This document shows, piece after piece, positions 6,763 to 14,089 of a stretch of 19,147 bases of DNA (the first letter of the stretch is position 1; the number at the start of each line of letters is the position of its first letter). Under the pieces are notes generated by a model that made no database searches, was not told the origin of the DNA, and saw only the letters and a list, made by a program, of their open reading frames with translations. A program made the position numbers and the translations under genes. The stretch comes from Pseudomonadota bacterium (lineage in GTDB: Bacteria > Pseudomonadota > Gammaproteobacteria > Burkholderiales > Burkholderiaceae_F). The stretch spans positions 1 to 19,147 of the forward strand of contig JAEZVV010000007.1 in the NCBI GenBank assembly GCA_023443095.1. The letters run 5' to 3'.

Positions 6763-8793
6763 TCAGGCAGTGAGAGCGGAGCCGTCTTCCACGGCGCGCG
6801 CTGGGTTTTCTTCAATCGGGCCGGTGGCCAGTCCGATGACGCAGATGTCGTCGAGTTGCGGCGTGTCGGCCTGCCAATCGGCCAGTGCCGCTGCCAACAT
6901 GGCGTGGCGAGCCGGCCATGGCACGGTGGCGATGTCGGTCAGGATTTTCTCGAAGCGGTTCGAGCCCAGGCCGAACCCCTTGGGGCCGCCGCTTTGGTCG
7001 AGCAGACCGTCGGTCGTCAGGTAACAGTCCTGCCCCGCGGCCACGATGCGGTTCTCGTAGGGCTGGCGTCGCCGCTCGCCCAGAGCCCGGCGGCCGCCCT
7101 TGTGGACCCGGACCACGCCGTCGGCGTCGACGCAATAAAGCGAGATCCGCGCACCGGCGTATGTCAGGACCGAGCGCGCCGAATCGAATCGAAGCAGCCC
7201 GGCTTCCATGCTGGTCGCCACCTTTTGCCGGCTGGCAAGCTGATCGGCGAAGGGCCCGCGAACGATCTCGTCCATCAGCGTCAGGAGCGCGGCCGGATCG
7301 CGGCTGCCCACCCGGTCGATCGCCGACTGGAACGCACTTTGTGCCAACACCGTCATCAAGGCTCCGGTGACGCCGTGGCCGGCACAATCGACCAGGCCGA
7401 CCAGCCAGCCGTCGGCATCCCGATGGAAGAGGTAGATGTCGCCGCTGACGATATCCCTGGGTTGCCAGAAGACCAGCTGCCGGCCTTGGCAGGCATCGGC
7501 CAGCGCGGCCCTGGGCAGCATCGCCTCCTGGATCAGACGCGCGCAATGGATGTTGTCCTGCTGCCGGGTCAAGGCCTCGCTGAGTTCCCGGGTCCGCTCC
7601 TTGACCGTGGCCTCGAGTTCCTCGGTGTGCTGGCCGACCCGGCGCGCCATCCGGTTGAAGGCGCCGGCCAGCTCGCCGATCTCGTCCTGGCTGTCGAGTT
7701 CCAGGCTGACGTCGTAGCGCCCGGATTCCATCTGCCTCACGTTGGCGCCAAGCGCAAGCAGAGGCTTGAAGACGAGGCGGTGGGTACCGAAATACACCAG
7801 GGCCAGCGCGGCCAGCAGGAGACTCACCAACAGGAGCAAGGCCGCCCAAGCCCAGGGCAGGCTGAACAGGTCGGCCGAATCCAGCCCGACCGCGCTTACC
7901 GCGTACCAGTCCAGCTCGGGCAACCAGGCCAGAGCGATCAGTTGGCGTTGTCCTTCGAGTTCGACCGCCAGCGACTCGACCCCGCCGGGATCGGCTTGCA
8001 GGCGCGACATCGCGGAGGCCACGGCATCGCGGTCGACCTGCCTCGACATCAGGCCGAACAAGGTGTGCGTCGGCGGTTTTCCGGCGACCAGCTGGTATTC
8101 GATCTGCGCCGGGTCGGGATGGGCCTGGATCGCGCCATTGCCCGCGATCAGCATCGAACTGAGCCCCGAGGCCTCGCGCCGGGCAAAACGCTGCAGGAAC
8201 TTCGTCAGGTCGAACCCGGTCCCGACCAGTCCCAACCGCAAGCCGCTCGCGTCTTGCACCAGAACGTTGATCCAGACCTTGGTCACGTTGACGCTGCGGT
8301 CGGAATTGACGTTGAGGCTGTGCAAAGCCGGCTGTTCCAGAGTCGCGAAAAACCAGGCGTCGGCCGGCTCCTTGCGATCGAGCGTAGCGCGCGGTCGATC
8401 CGAATACGGCGTTTTGTTGTCGTTGAAGAAATAATGGCCGCTGCGGCCGCTGGCGGCAAAAAGAGTGCCTCCGGTCAACAAGCGGCGAAAGGACTCCGCC
8501 TCGGCAAAAAAGGCTTTGCGTTGTTCCGGGTCCTGGTCATCGGCCAGAAAACTCCGGGTCCGGTCACTGTCGGCCAGTTTCTGCGCCAAAGCCAGCTCGC
8601 GCGCCATCGGCAGCCGCAACTGCTCGCGGGCAAGCTGGGCGTGATTGCTGACCAGATCGATTGCATAACGCTCGCGCGCGAGATCGACGAATACCCAGCT
8701 GGCTGCCAGGGCAGCCAATAACAGCAGCACGGCCAGCAGCCCGGTAAAGGCCGCGGCCCTGCTGCGCAGGTCCAGCTTGAGAAAAGCGGCCAT
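6763..8793 (-). CDS. siaA: SiaA, membrane receptor-phosphatase (Cache-like sensor, HAMP, PP2C/SpoIIE)
   Basis: This 676-residue inner-membrane protein should dephosphorylate SiaC in response to an external signal. TM1 is about residues 14-36. A periplasmic double-Cache-like sensor spans about 37-312, with DAWFFATL at 145-152 and WINVLVQDASGLRLGLVGTGFDL at 174-196. TM2 is about 313-334 and HAMP about 335-388 (PLLALGANVRQMESGRYD; DEIGELAGAFNRMA). A coiled linker follows, then a PP2C domain from about 410 with metal-binding motifs WQPRDIVSGDIY (Asp452) and LVDCAGHGVTGALM (Asp469), plus TTDGLLDQ. The start chosen is ATG 8793, giving the usual short cytoplasmic tail. A GTG at 8889 would add 32 low-complexity, arginine-rich residues. 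Neither start has a strong ribosome site. It is the first gene of the operon. Confidence 0.92.
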   Translation of the reverse strand: MAAFLKLDLRSRAAAFTGLLAVLLLLAALAASWVFVDLARERYAIDLVSNHAQLAREQLRLPMARELALAQKLADSDRTRSFLADDQDPEQRKAFFAEAESFRRLLTGGTLFAASGRSGHYFFNDNKTPYSDRPRATLDRKEPADAWFFATLEQPALHSLNVNSDRSVNVTKVWINVLVQDASGLRLGLVGTGFDLTKFLQRFARREASGLSSMLIAGNGAIQAHPDPAQIEYQLVAGKPPTHTLFGLMSRQVDRDAVASAMSRLQADPGGVESLAVELEGQRQLIALAWLPELDWYAVSAVGLDSADLFSLPWAWAALLLLVSLLLAALALVYFGTHRLVFKPLLALGANVRQMESGRYDVSLELDSQDEIGELAGAFNRMARRVGQHTEELEATVKERTRELSEALTRQQDNIHCARLIQEAMLPRAALADACQGRQLVFWQPRDIVSGDIYLFHRDADGWLVGLVDCAGHGVTGALMTVLAQSAFQSAIDRVGSRDPAALLTLMDEIVRGPFADQLASRQKVATSMEAGLLRFDSARSVLTYAGARISLYCVDADGVVRVHKGGRRALGERRRQPYENRIVAAGQDCYLTTDGLLDQSGGPKGFGLGSNRFEKILTDIATVPWPARHAMLAAALADWQADTPQLDDICVIGLATGPIEENPARAVEDGSALTA

Positions 8794-8987
8794 CGGATTC
8801 TTGGCAAGGCCTTCGGCAGAAACGGCAGAGCCGGATTCTATCCGAGCAAAAATCGCTGAACGGCGCCTGCGAGCCGAAGTGTTTTCCACATCAAAACACC
8901 CGATCGCGCCAAAATCCGATGGTTTACACCTAGATTTAGATTGCAGCGCAAGCCGCGTTGCTGAAACCCCGGTGCAAGCGCCGCAGC

Positions 8988-9016
8988 CTTATAAACGCGC
9001 TCCGGACAGGGCCCAA
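8988..9016 (-). promoter_or_regulatory. siaA: Candidate promoter of the sia operon
   Basis: On the minus strand TTGGGC (9016-9011), a 17-base spacer and TATAAG (8993-8988) form a sigma-70-like pair. The -10 matches five of six consensus bases and the -35 three of six. It lies just after the terminator of the preceding gene and would give a leader of about 190 bases to the ATG at 8793, or about 90 to the GTG at 8889. Confidence 0.4.
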
Positions 9017-9024
9017 CCTAACCC

Positions 9025-9063
9025 AAAGAAACAACCGGCGTGTATCCAGGATCAAGCCGGCTG
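9025..9063 (-). terminator. Rho-independent terminator of the YjdF-like gene
   Basis: On the minus strand CAGCCGGC pairs with GCCGGTTG (8 bp, one G-U) across a 16-base loop, followed by TTTCTTT. It begins 7 bases after the stop codon at 9071 and separates this unit from the sia promoter. Confidence 0.7.
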
Positions 9064-9070
9064 CGACGGA

Positions 9071-9685
9071 TCAGTTGCGAGCGAGTTTTGCCAGTTCACG
9101 ATCCTGCCTGGGCCCGAGCAGCAGCACCGCCAGCATGGCGCCGAGCAAGGCCATCGCCATGTCGCTCTGCGTGTCCCAAGGGTCGCCCTGGGTCCCCAGA
9201 AACTCGTCGGCACCCTGCCCCAATGCCAGCGCTGCCCACCATTCAATCAGCTCGTAAAACGCCGAAAAAGCGAGCGCCACACACACCGCGAGAAAACCCA
9301 ACATACGGCCGCGGGCCGCCCAGGCGCCGCGCAGAAGGATCTCCCGCGCCAGCAGAGCCGGGGTCACACCCTGCATGAAATGACCGATCTTGTCGTAGGG
9401 GTTGCGCGACAGATCGAACGCATCCTGCAGCCAGAATCCCAGCGGCACCCGTGCATAGGTGTAGGCACCGCCGACGATCAGGATCAACGCGTGCACGCCG
9501 ATCACCCAGTACAGCAAGGGCGTCAGCGGGTGCGAGCGTGCCGTCGCCAGAAGCAGGGGCGCGGCGATCAAGACCGGGGCCACCTCCAGCCACCAGGTCG
9601 CCCGGTCGTAGGGGTGGACCGCCGACCAGGCCAGGGTCAAGAAGACCACGACCCCCAGTCCACCCAAGCCCCAGCGCTCGCTCAT
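9071..9685 (-). CDS. DUF2238/YjdF family inner-membrane protein
   Basis: This 204-residue protein has about six hydrophobic segments and is of unknown biochemical function. Family landmarks are GGAYTYARVPLGFWLQDAF (72-90), RNPYDKIGHFMQG (94-106), ALAFSAFYELIEWW (137-150) and GTQGDPWDTQSDMAMALLGA (164-183). The conserved charged or polar residues His102, Glu145, Glu148 and Asp171 lie close to or within membrane segments, which suggests a metal or proton-related site, but no activity is established. The ATG at 9685 was chosen because a longer reading from a TTG at 9742 would overlap the upstream acetyltransferase. The gene follows that one by 43 bases on the same strand and may be cotranscribed with it. 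Confidence 0.88.
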   Translation of the reverse strand: MSERWGLGGLGVVVFLTLAWSAVHPYDRATWWLEVAPVLIAAPLLLATARSHPLTPLLYWVIGVHALILIVGGAYTYARVPLGFWLQDAFDLSRNPYDKIGHFMQGVTPALLAREILLRGAWAARGRMLGFLAVCVALAFSAFYELIEWWAALALGQGADEFLGTQGDPWDTQSDMAMALLGAMLAVLLLGPRQDRELAKLARN

Positions 9686-9728
9686 CGCAGCGCCCCGATT
9701 TGTGTCCCAACTCGATCCCACCGCGCCC

Positions 9729-10232
9729 TCACACCGATGCAAAGGCCGCGTGGTATTTCACCGAGCCTTCAAATTCAAGTTCACCGTCTTCCCGCAGTGG
9801 CAAGGCCATGAACACCTCGTCCGGCACCCCGTATTCGCTTCTGAGGCCGATCCGTGAAGCCGGCTCGAAACCGAAGCGCGGGTAGAAGGCGGGGTGGCCC
9901 AGCACCACCACCAGTTCGACACCGTCCTGGCGGCAGCGGGCCACGCCGGCACGCACCAGCACCGACCCGATGCCGCCGCGCTGCAGCTCCGGCGCCACCG
10001 CCATCGGCGCCAGCCCCATCGCGCGCGCCGCCGGGCGTTCAACGATGCTGACCGGCGTAAACATGATGTGCCCCACCACCGTACCGTTGTTCTCGGCCAC
10101 CAGAGAGATCACGGGTCTCGCCTCGCGTCGCAGGCGGTCGACCAGTTGCGCTTCGGCCGGGCGCCCGAAAGCGGCTTCGTTGAGCTGGAAAACTGCGCCG
10201 ATATCAGCCGGCGTTTCGTCGCGAATCAACAT
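9729..10232 (-). CDS. YhbS-like GNAT family N-acetyltransferase
   Basis: This 167-residue protein should transfer an acetyl group from acetyl-CoA to an unknown amine. The acetyl-CoA-binding motif A is APELQRGGIGSVLVRAG (80-96), preceded by MGLAPMAV. The segment VVVLGHPAFYPRFGFEPAS (108-126) is diagnostic for the YhbS branch (COG3153). The ATG at 10232 has AGGAG 7 bases upstream and is preferred to an upstream in-frame start at 10268. It lies downstream of an entericidin-like gene with its own terminator between, and upstream of the YjdF-like gene. Confidence 0.9.
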   Translation of the reverse strand: MLIRDETPADIGAVFQLNEAAFGRPAEAQLVDRLRREARPVISLVAENNGTVVGHIMFTPVSIVERPAARAMGLAPMAVAPELQRGGIGSVLVRAGVARCRQDGVELVVVLGHPAFYPRFGFEPASRIGLRSEYGVPDEVFMALPLREDGELEFEGSVKYHAAFASV

Positions 10233-10303
10233 GGCTTGCTCCTGTATGCCTGCCGCCTGCTTCGGCACGAAACCACTGCCCCGCTTTGCCGCTGCGGCCG
10301 GCC

Positions 10304-10330
10304 AAAAGGCAGCGGCGCCTCAGCGCCGCC
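10304..10330 (-). terminator. Rho-independent terminator of the entericidin-like gene
   Basis: On the minus strand GCGGCGC (10329-10323) pairs with GCGCCGC (10318-10312) around a 4-base loop, followed by TGCC and TTTT. It begins about 30 bases after the lipoprotein stop codon. Confidence 0.7.
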
Positions 10331-10358
10331 GTCTTGGCTCGGACCGGGGCCCAGGCGT

Positions 10359-10505
10359 CTACATCTTCTTTTGCACATCCTTGGCCGCGCCTTCGATTGC
10401 GGCCCCACCGCTTTCCACGTCCTTGCCCACGCCGGCGATAGTGTTGCAGCCGGCCAGAACCAGCAAGGCCGCAACGACCATCAACCCCAATGACTTGCGC
10501 ATCAT
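10359..10505 (-). CDS. Entericidin A/B family small lipoprotein
   Basis: This is a 48-residue precursor. A short hydrophobic signal peptide ends in the lipobox LAGC, with the lipidated cysteine at position 20 (19 if the second Met is used). The mature peptide, beginning NTIAGVGKDVESGG, then AAIEGAAKDVQKKM, has the alternating Gly/Lys/Asp pattern of entericidins. In E. coli EcnB is a stress-induced membrane-active lipoprotein and EcnA its antidote; only one such gene is visible here. A strong GGAGGT ribosome site lies 4 bases before the ATG at 10505 and 7 before the adjacent ATG at 10502, so either could be used. The promoter is not clear. The leader contains a hairpin at 10527-10554. Confidence 0.88.
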   Translation of the reverse strand: MMRKSLGLMVVAALLVLAGCNTIAGVGKDVESGGAAIEGAAKDVQKKM

Positions 10506-10526
10506 GGTGACCTCCGTTGGATAGCT

Positions 10527-10554
10527 CTCGGGCGGGTAGCCGATCCCGCTCGGG
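10527..10554. repeat. Inverted repeat in the leader of the entericidin-like gene
   Basis: CTCGGGCGGG (10527-10536) and CCCGCTCGGG (10545-10554) form a 10-bp stem, including two positions that pair only as G-U on one strand or mismatch on the other, around an 8-base loop. It lies about 10 bases upstream of the ribosome site and could be a leader hairpin or an operator. Confidence 0.4.
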
Positions 10555-10577
10555 AATTCTGGCACGGACTCGCGACC

Positions 10578-10591
10578 CGCGCTGGAGCGCG
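10578..10591. repeat. Short hairpin after the DUF488 gene
   Basis: CGCGCT-GG-AGCGCG is a 6-bp perfect inverted repeat starting about 10 bases after the DUF488 stop. It has no T-run, so its role as a 3'-end is uncertain. Confidence 0.3.
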
Positions 10592-10600
10592 TCGATGGGC

Positions 10601-11164
10601 TCAGATTCGTGCTTCGCGCGCGGCGTAGGCCGCCGCCAGCAGGTCGGCACGGCTGTGCAACAGATCGGCCTCGCCCAGACCTGCCGCAGCGATGAGCCGC
10701 GATTCCGCGTCGTGCTGGCTCAGCACGCTGCCGTCGGCCAGGATGTGTTGAAGCACGACGCCCCGTTCGGCCAGGCGGCGCGAGACCAAGAGAAACCGAT
10801 GGCAGTCGAGCGGGTCGCGCTCGGCGCACAACAGGACAATTCGGTGGTTCGCCGCGCCACTGATCACCCGCTCGAGCCCGGCGCGAAACGGCTCGCTCGC
10901 TGCCACGAGATCGAAACACACCCGGCCGTCACGCCAACACGCCGGGTCCGGGCAGCGCGCACCCAGCGCAGCGCCAAGGTGGACGTAGGCGATGTCGGCC
11001 GATTTCAGCGCCGCCGACAGCTCGGCCCGGCAAAACTGGGGGTGGCGTCGGCTGAAAGGTTGGGAACGGACGTCGGCCACCGCCGAGATCGCCTGCGTCT
11101 GCAGCAGCTGAATCAGGCGGGCAAGCGGGTGGTCGGAATGACCAACAGTCCAGACCGTGGGCAC
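10601..11164 (-). CDS. DUF488 family protein, downstream partner of rmuC
   Basis: This is a 187-residue soluble protein of unknown activity. Family signatures are VWTVGHSDHPL (4-14), AVADVRSQPFSRRHPQF (28-44), YVHLGAALGAR (60-70) and the cysteine motif LLCAERDPLDCHRFL (111-125), with Cys113, Glu115, Cys121, His122 and Arg123. That last motif looks like a catalytic or metal site, but no reaction is established. The start is GTG at 11164, directly before the conserved first strand and 7 bases after the rmuC stop, so the two genes are very likely cotranscribed and possibly translationally coupled. Function may therefore relate to DNA or nucleic-acid maintenance, but that is inference from position only. 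Confidence 0.87.
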   Translation of the reverse strand: MPTVWTVGHSDHPLARLIQLLQTQAISAVADVRSQPFSRRHPQFCRAELSAALKSADIAYVHLGAALGARCPDPACWRDGRVCFDLVAASEPFRAGLERVISGAANHRIVLLCAERDPLDCHRFLLVSRRLAERGVVLQHILADGSVLSQHDAESRLIAAAGLGEADLLHSRADLLAAAYAAREARI

Positions 11165-11171
11165 TCGGCTC

Positions 11172-12665
11172 TCAGCCTTCTTCAGGCGGGGTATCGGGCA
11201 GGAGTTCGGCCGCCTCGGCGGCGGGCAGCGCCTCGACTTCGCGCAGCTTGCGGTTCATCTGGCGGGTGCGCACCTCGGCCGATTCGATGGTCTTGGTGGC
11301 GGTGGCGAGCTGGCCCTTGAGCTTCTCGAGCACGCCGCCAAACTTCTCGAACTCGGTCTTGACCGCCCCTAGCACGTTCCAGACCTCGGCCGAGCGCTTC
11401 TCGATGGCGAGCGTCCGGAAGCCCATCTGCAGGCTGTTCAACATCGCTGCCAGCGTGGTCGGCCCGGCGATCACCACGCGCTGCTCGCGCTGCAGGGTCT
11501 CGACCAAGCCGGGGCGGCGCAGGACCTCCGCATACAGGCCTTCGGTGGGCAGGAACAGCATGGCGAAGTCGGTGGTGTGCGGCGGTTCGACGTATTTCTC
11601 GCGGATCGTCTTCGCTTCCAGCCGCACCCGGTTTTCCAGCGCGCGGCCGGCCTCTTCCACCGCCGGCAGGTCGACCCGCTCCTGGGCGGCGAGCAGGCGC
11701 TCGTAATCTTCGACCGGGAACTTGGCGTCGATCGGCAGCCAGACCGGCGCGCCCTCGCCCTGTCCCTGGCCCGGCAGGCGGATCGCGAACTCGACCCGAT
11801 CGCGCGAACCCGGGCGCGTCGCCACGTTCACCGCGTATTGCTCGGGGGTGAGGATCTGCTCGAGCAAGGCGCCGAGCTGGACCTCGCCGTAACCGCCGCG
11901 GGTCTTCACGTTGGTCAACACGCGTTTCAAGTCGCCGACACCCTGCGCCAGGCCGCGCATCTCGCCCAGGCCTCGGTGCACTTCCTCGAGCCGTTCGGAG
12001 ACCTGCTTGAAGCTCTCGCCCAGGCGTGCCTCGAGCGTAGTCTGCAGCTTTTCCTCGACTGTGGCGCGCATCTGGTCGAGCTTGGTTTCGTTGCCCTGCT
12101 GCAGGCTTTGCAGCTGCGCGCTCAGCGTGCTGCGCACCTCGCCCAGGTTCAGCTGGATCGAATGCGTGAGATCGGCCAGCTGCTGCTGCTGGCTGGTCGC
12201 GAACTGGTTGAGCTGCCGGGCCGATTCCTCGCGGTTGGAGCGCGCCGCGGTGTCGCTCGCAACCGCCACCTGGGCCAGTTGCTCGCGCAGGGTGACGGCC
12301 AGGCGGCTCAGATGCTGCGCCACCTCCTCGCGGTTGGCGCGGGCTGAGGCCTCGCTTTGCTCGGCGATGCGGGCCACCTGCTGGCCGAACTGGCCGAGCT
12401 GGGTGGTCTGCACATTGGCCAGGCTGGCGACCTGACCTACCAGGCCATTCTGCAGCTCGGTGAGACGGGCCCCGGTCTCGATCCGGCCGGCCGCCGCGGC
12501 GGCGTCGATCGCCGCACGCAGTTCGCGCTCAAGCCGCTCGTTGTTCTGCGCCAGGGCGTCGATGCGGGCCAGCACCGGCGAATCGCCGCGGCCGCGCAAC
12601 ACAAAAACCAGGGCCAGCAAAGCCAGCACCAAGGCACCGGCCAGACCGAATAGAGCCAATTCCAT
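11172..12665 (-). CDS. rmuC: DNA recombination protein RmuC
   Basis: This 497-residue protein of the RmuC family is associated with limiting inverted-repeat recombination. Residues about 5-24 form one N-terminal membrane anchor. A long coiled coil covers about 35-250, with a repeated NREE-containing unit at 111 and 144, and the nuclease-like core follows from about 255. Core motifs are RGGYGEVQLGALLEQIL (256-272), WLPIDAKFPVEDYERL (309-324) with Asp313 and Lys315 as in PD-(D/E)XK enzymes, FLPTEGLYAEVL and IEKRSAEVWNVLGAVKTEF (421-439). ATG 12665 has a GAAGG ribosome site 8 bases upstream and was preferred to a TTG at 12680. The C-terminal tail is short and acidic. DUF488 follows 7 bases after the stop. 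Confidence 0.93.
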   Translation of the reverse strand: MELALFGLAGALVLALLALVFVLRGRGDSPVLARIDALAQNNERLERELRAAIDAAAAAGRIETGARLTELQNGLVGQVASLANVQTTQLGQFGQQVARIAEQSEASARANREEVAQHLSRLAVTLREQLAQVAVASDTAARSNREESARQLNQFATSQQQQLADLTHSIQLNLGEVRSTLSAQLQSLQQGNETKLDQMRATVEEKLQTTLEARLGESFKQVSERLEEVHRGLGEMRGLAQGVGDLKRVLTNVKTRGGYGEVQLGALLEQILTPEQYAVNVATRPGSRDRVEFAIRLPGQGQGEGAPVWLPIDAKFPVEDYERLLAAQERVDLPAVEEAGRALENRVRLEAKTIREKYVEPPHTTDFAMLFLPTEGLYAEVLRRPGLVETLQREQRVVIAGPTTLAAMLNSLQMGFRTLAIEKRSAEVWNVLGAVKTEFEKFGGVLEKLKGQLATATKTIESAEVRTRQMNRKLREVEALPAAEAAELLPDTPPEEG

Positions 12666-13031
12666 GTCCACAACCTTCAATCGGGGAAGACCGATGATAC
12701 GGAGGCGGCGGGCTCAACACCTGCGCCAGAGGCAAACACTGATGCAAGGATTCGGCGCCGGCCCGCGCACGCGCAAGGCGGAGCTCCGCGGCATGATCGA
12801 ACCGGATCCACCGCAGCCGCGTCGCTGTTCCGTGCTGCCGACACCGAAAGTCGCCACAAGACCCTTGGCAAGCTGGGTTCCGATCGCAACAATCGTGCTG
12901 TATTCACCTTTCCCTGGCGAAAACGCGAGTCTGGCCTCTCCCCGGCTTCCGATCGATCCGCCCAGTCGCGGGAACACGACCAGGCTCGACGGGAAGTCCC
13001 GTGCCGCCCCTCTTGCCTTTCGGATACTCGA
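12666..13031. other. 366-base divergent intergenic region, no convincing gene
   Basis: This gap lies between rmuC and the VOC gene, which point away from each other, so it must contain both promoters. Open frames cross it on both strands, but none has a recognisable domain, a ribosome site or natural composition. A plausible plus-strand promoter is at 12865-12893. A small ACGGGA-AG-TCCCGT inverted repeat sits near 12989-13002. I see no RNA gene or riboswitch pattern. Confidence 0.6.
12865..12893 (+). promoter_or_regulatory. Candidate promoter of the VOC gene
   Basis: TTGGCA (12865-12870), a 17-base spacer and AACAAT (12888-12893) match sigma-70 consensus at five and four of six positions. 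This would give a leader of about 130 bases before the ATG at 13032. Confidence 0.4.
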
Positions 13032-13415
13032 ATGATCGATCACACCGGAATCCGCGTCGCCAAGCTCGAGCTGAGCAAACCGTTCTACGAAGCCGTTTTA
13101 GCCACTCTGGGTTATGTCGTGCGCGTCGAGTTCCAGAGTTCGATCGGCTTTGGCCCGAGCAGACCCGACCCGGGAGGCGATCCGGGCGGCGATTTCTGGA
13201 TCACCCAAGGGGATCCCTTTTTCCCCCGCAGCCATGTCGCGTTTCGCGCGGCCAGCGAGGAGCAAGTCAGAGCTTTTCATCAGGCCGCCCTGGCGGCAGG
13301 CGCAAGGGACAACGGTGCGCCTGGGCTGCGCCCTCAGTATCACCCGCGGTATTACGCGGCCTACGTGTTCGACCCCGACGGCTACAACATCGAGGCGGTC
13401 TTTCATGAAGCATGA
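13032..13415 (+). CDS. VOC family (glyoxalase/bleomycin-resistance fold) protein
   Basis: This is a 127-residue single-unit vicinal-oxygen-chelate protein. MIDHTGIRV places a metal ligand at His4, RSHVAFRAAS at His68, and the closing strand FDPDGYNIEAVFHE at Glu121, the expected metal triad. The loop PGGDPGGDFW (47-56) and the repeat of aromatic residues RYYAAYVFDPDG are typical of small VOC proteins annotated as glyoxalase-like. Substrate is unknown. It is the first of three small same-strand genes, with 118 bases to the next, so cotranscription is possible but not tight. Confidence 0.88.
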   Translation: MIDHTGIRVAKLELSKPFYEAVLATLGYVVRVEFQSSIGFGPSRPDPGGDPGGDFWITQGDPFFPRSHVAFRAASEEQVRAFHQAALAAGARDNGAPGLRPQYHPRYYAAYVFDPDGYNIEAVFHEA

Positions 13416-13533
13416 CTCGCAGGCAGGTGCCGCGCCCTGAGCCGCCCGCAGACCGCGACTCGCTAATGGACCGCTCACGTCGCCTTCGGCAAACACGCCA
13501 GCACGTCGGCCCAAGCACCCACAGGAGAAAGGA

Positions 13534-13965
13534 ATGAGCGAAAGAACGGGAAGCTGTCTCTGCGGTGCCGTGAAGTTCAGGCTCGCCACCGAGCCGCTGG
13601 CCACTCGAATCTGCTGGTGCCGCGACTGCCAGCATCTCGCGGCCAATGGAACGGTCAACCTTGTGGTCGCCGCAGAGGGACTCACGGTTTCGGGAACCCT
13701 GTCCGAATACACAAAAACCGCCGACAGCGGCAATCAGGTGACCCGCCAGTTCTGCCCGAGCTGCGGCACCCACCTCTTTGCCAAGTCCTCGGCCCGCCCT
13801 CAGTTCCGGGTGTTGCGCGCGGGAAATCTCGACCAGCCTTCGTCGGTCCGGCCCAGCGCGAACATCTGGGCCGCCAGCGCGCCTACCTGGGCTTGTCTCG
13901 ACCCCTCGCTTGAACGGGTCGAACAGCAGCCCCTGCCGCCCAAGCCGTCGCCGATCGCCACGTGA
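13534..13965 (+). CDS. GFA/CENP-V family zinc protein
   Basis: This 143-residue protein has the GFA fold, named after glutathione-dependent formaldehyde-activating enzyme. All seven canonical zinc cysteines are present: Cys8 and Cys10 (GSCLCGAVKF), Cys27, Cys29 and Cys32 (CWCRDCQHL), and Cys74 and Cys77 (FCPSCGTHLF). The later RAGNLDQPSSVRPSANIWAAS stretch is also family-typical. Most members have no proven formaldehyde activity, so a general small-molecule-binding or detoxification role is as far as one can go. An AGGAGAAAGGA ribosome site directly precedes the ATG. Confidence 0.92.
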   Translation: MSERTGSCLCGAVKFRLATEPLATRICWCRDCQHLAANGTVNLVVAAEGLTVSGTLSEYTKTADSGNQVTRQFCPSCGTHLFAKSSARPQFRVLRAGNLDQPSSVRPSANIWAASAPTWACLDPSLERVEQQPLPPKPSPIAT

Positions 13966-14043
13966 AGCCCGGCTGTTCCGCAGCGCCAGAACAACCCGCC
14001 GCTTCTTGCGTTCGCACCACCAGCGCACACTGTTTTGTCGTTC

Positions 14044-14061
14044 GTGAGGGCAGCCCCTCAC
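14044..14061. repeat. Hairpin between the GFA and SRPBCC genes
   Basis: GTGAGGG (14044-14050) and CCCTCAC (14055-14061) form a perfect 7-bp stem around CAGC. It lies 28 bases before the next start codon and has no T-run. It may be a leader structure or a Rho-assisted 3'-end. Confidence 0.4.
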
Positions 14062-14089
14062 ACCTGCCGCCGACCCGGAGGAAGCCGCC

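Noticed and set aside
6586..8721. A 711-codon open frame on the plus strand, antisense to siaA
   Set aside because: Its composition is rich in Gln, Arg, His and Gly with no recognisable domain, and the minus strand holds a full multi-domain protein. Long antisense frames are expected in GC-rich DNA.
8890..8990. A sigma-54-like pattern upstream of siaA (TGGCGCG then GTGTT)
   Set aside because: The invariant GC of the -12 element is not at the required spacing, so it does not meet the consensus.
12677..13043. Minus-strand frames of 76 and 109 codons in the rmuC-VOC gap, tested as a possible novel small gene
   Set aside because: No ribosome site, low-complexity composition and no similarity to a recognised fold. 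One frame starts inside the VOC gene's start region by symmetry of the MIDH sequence.
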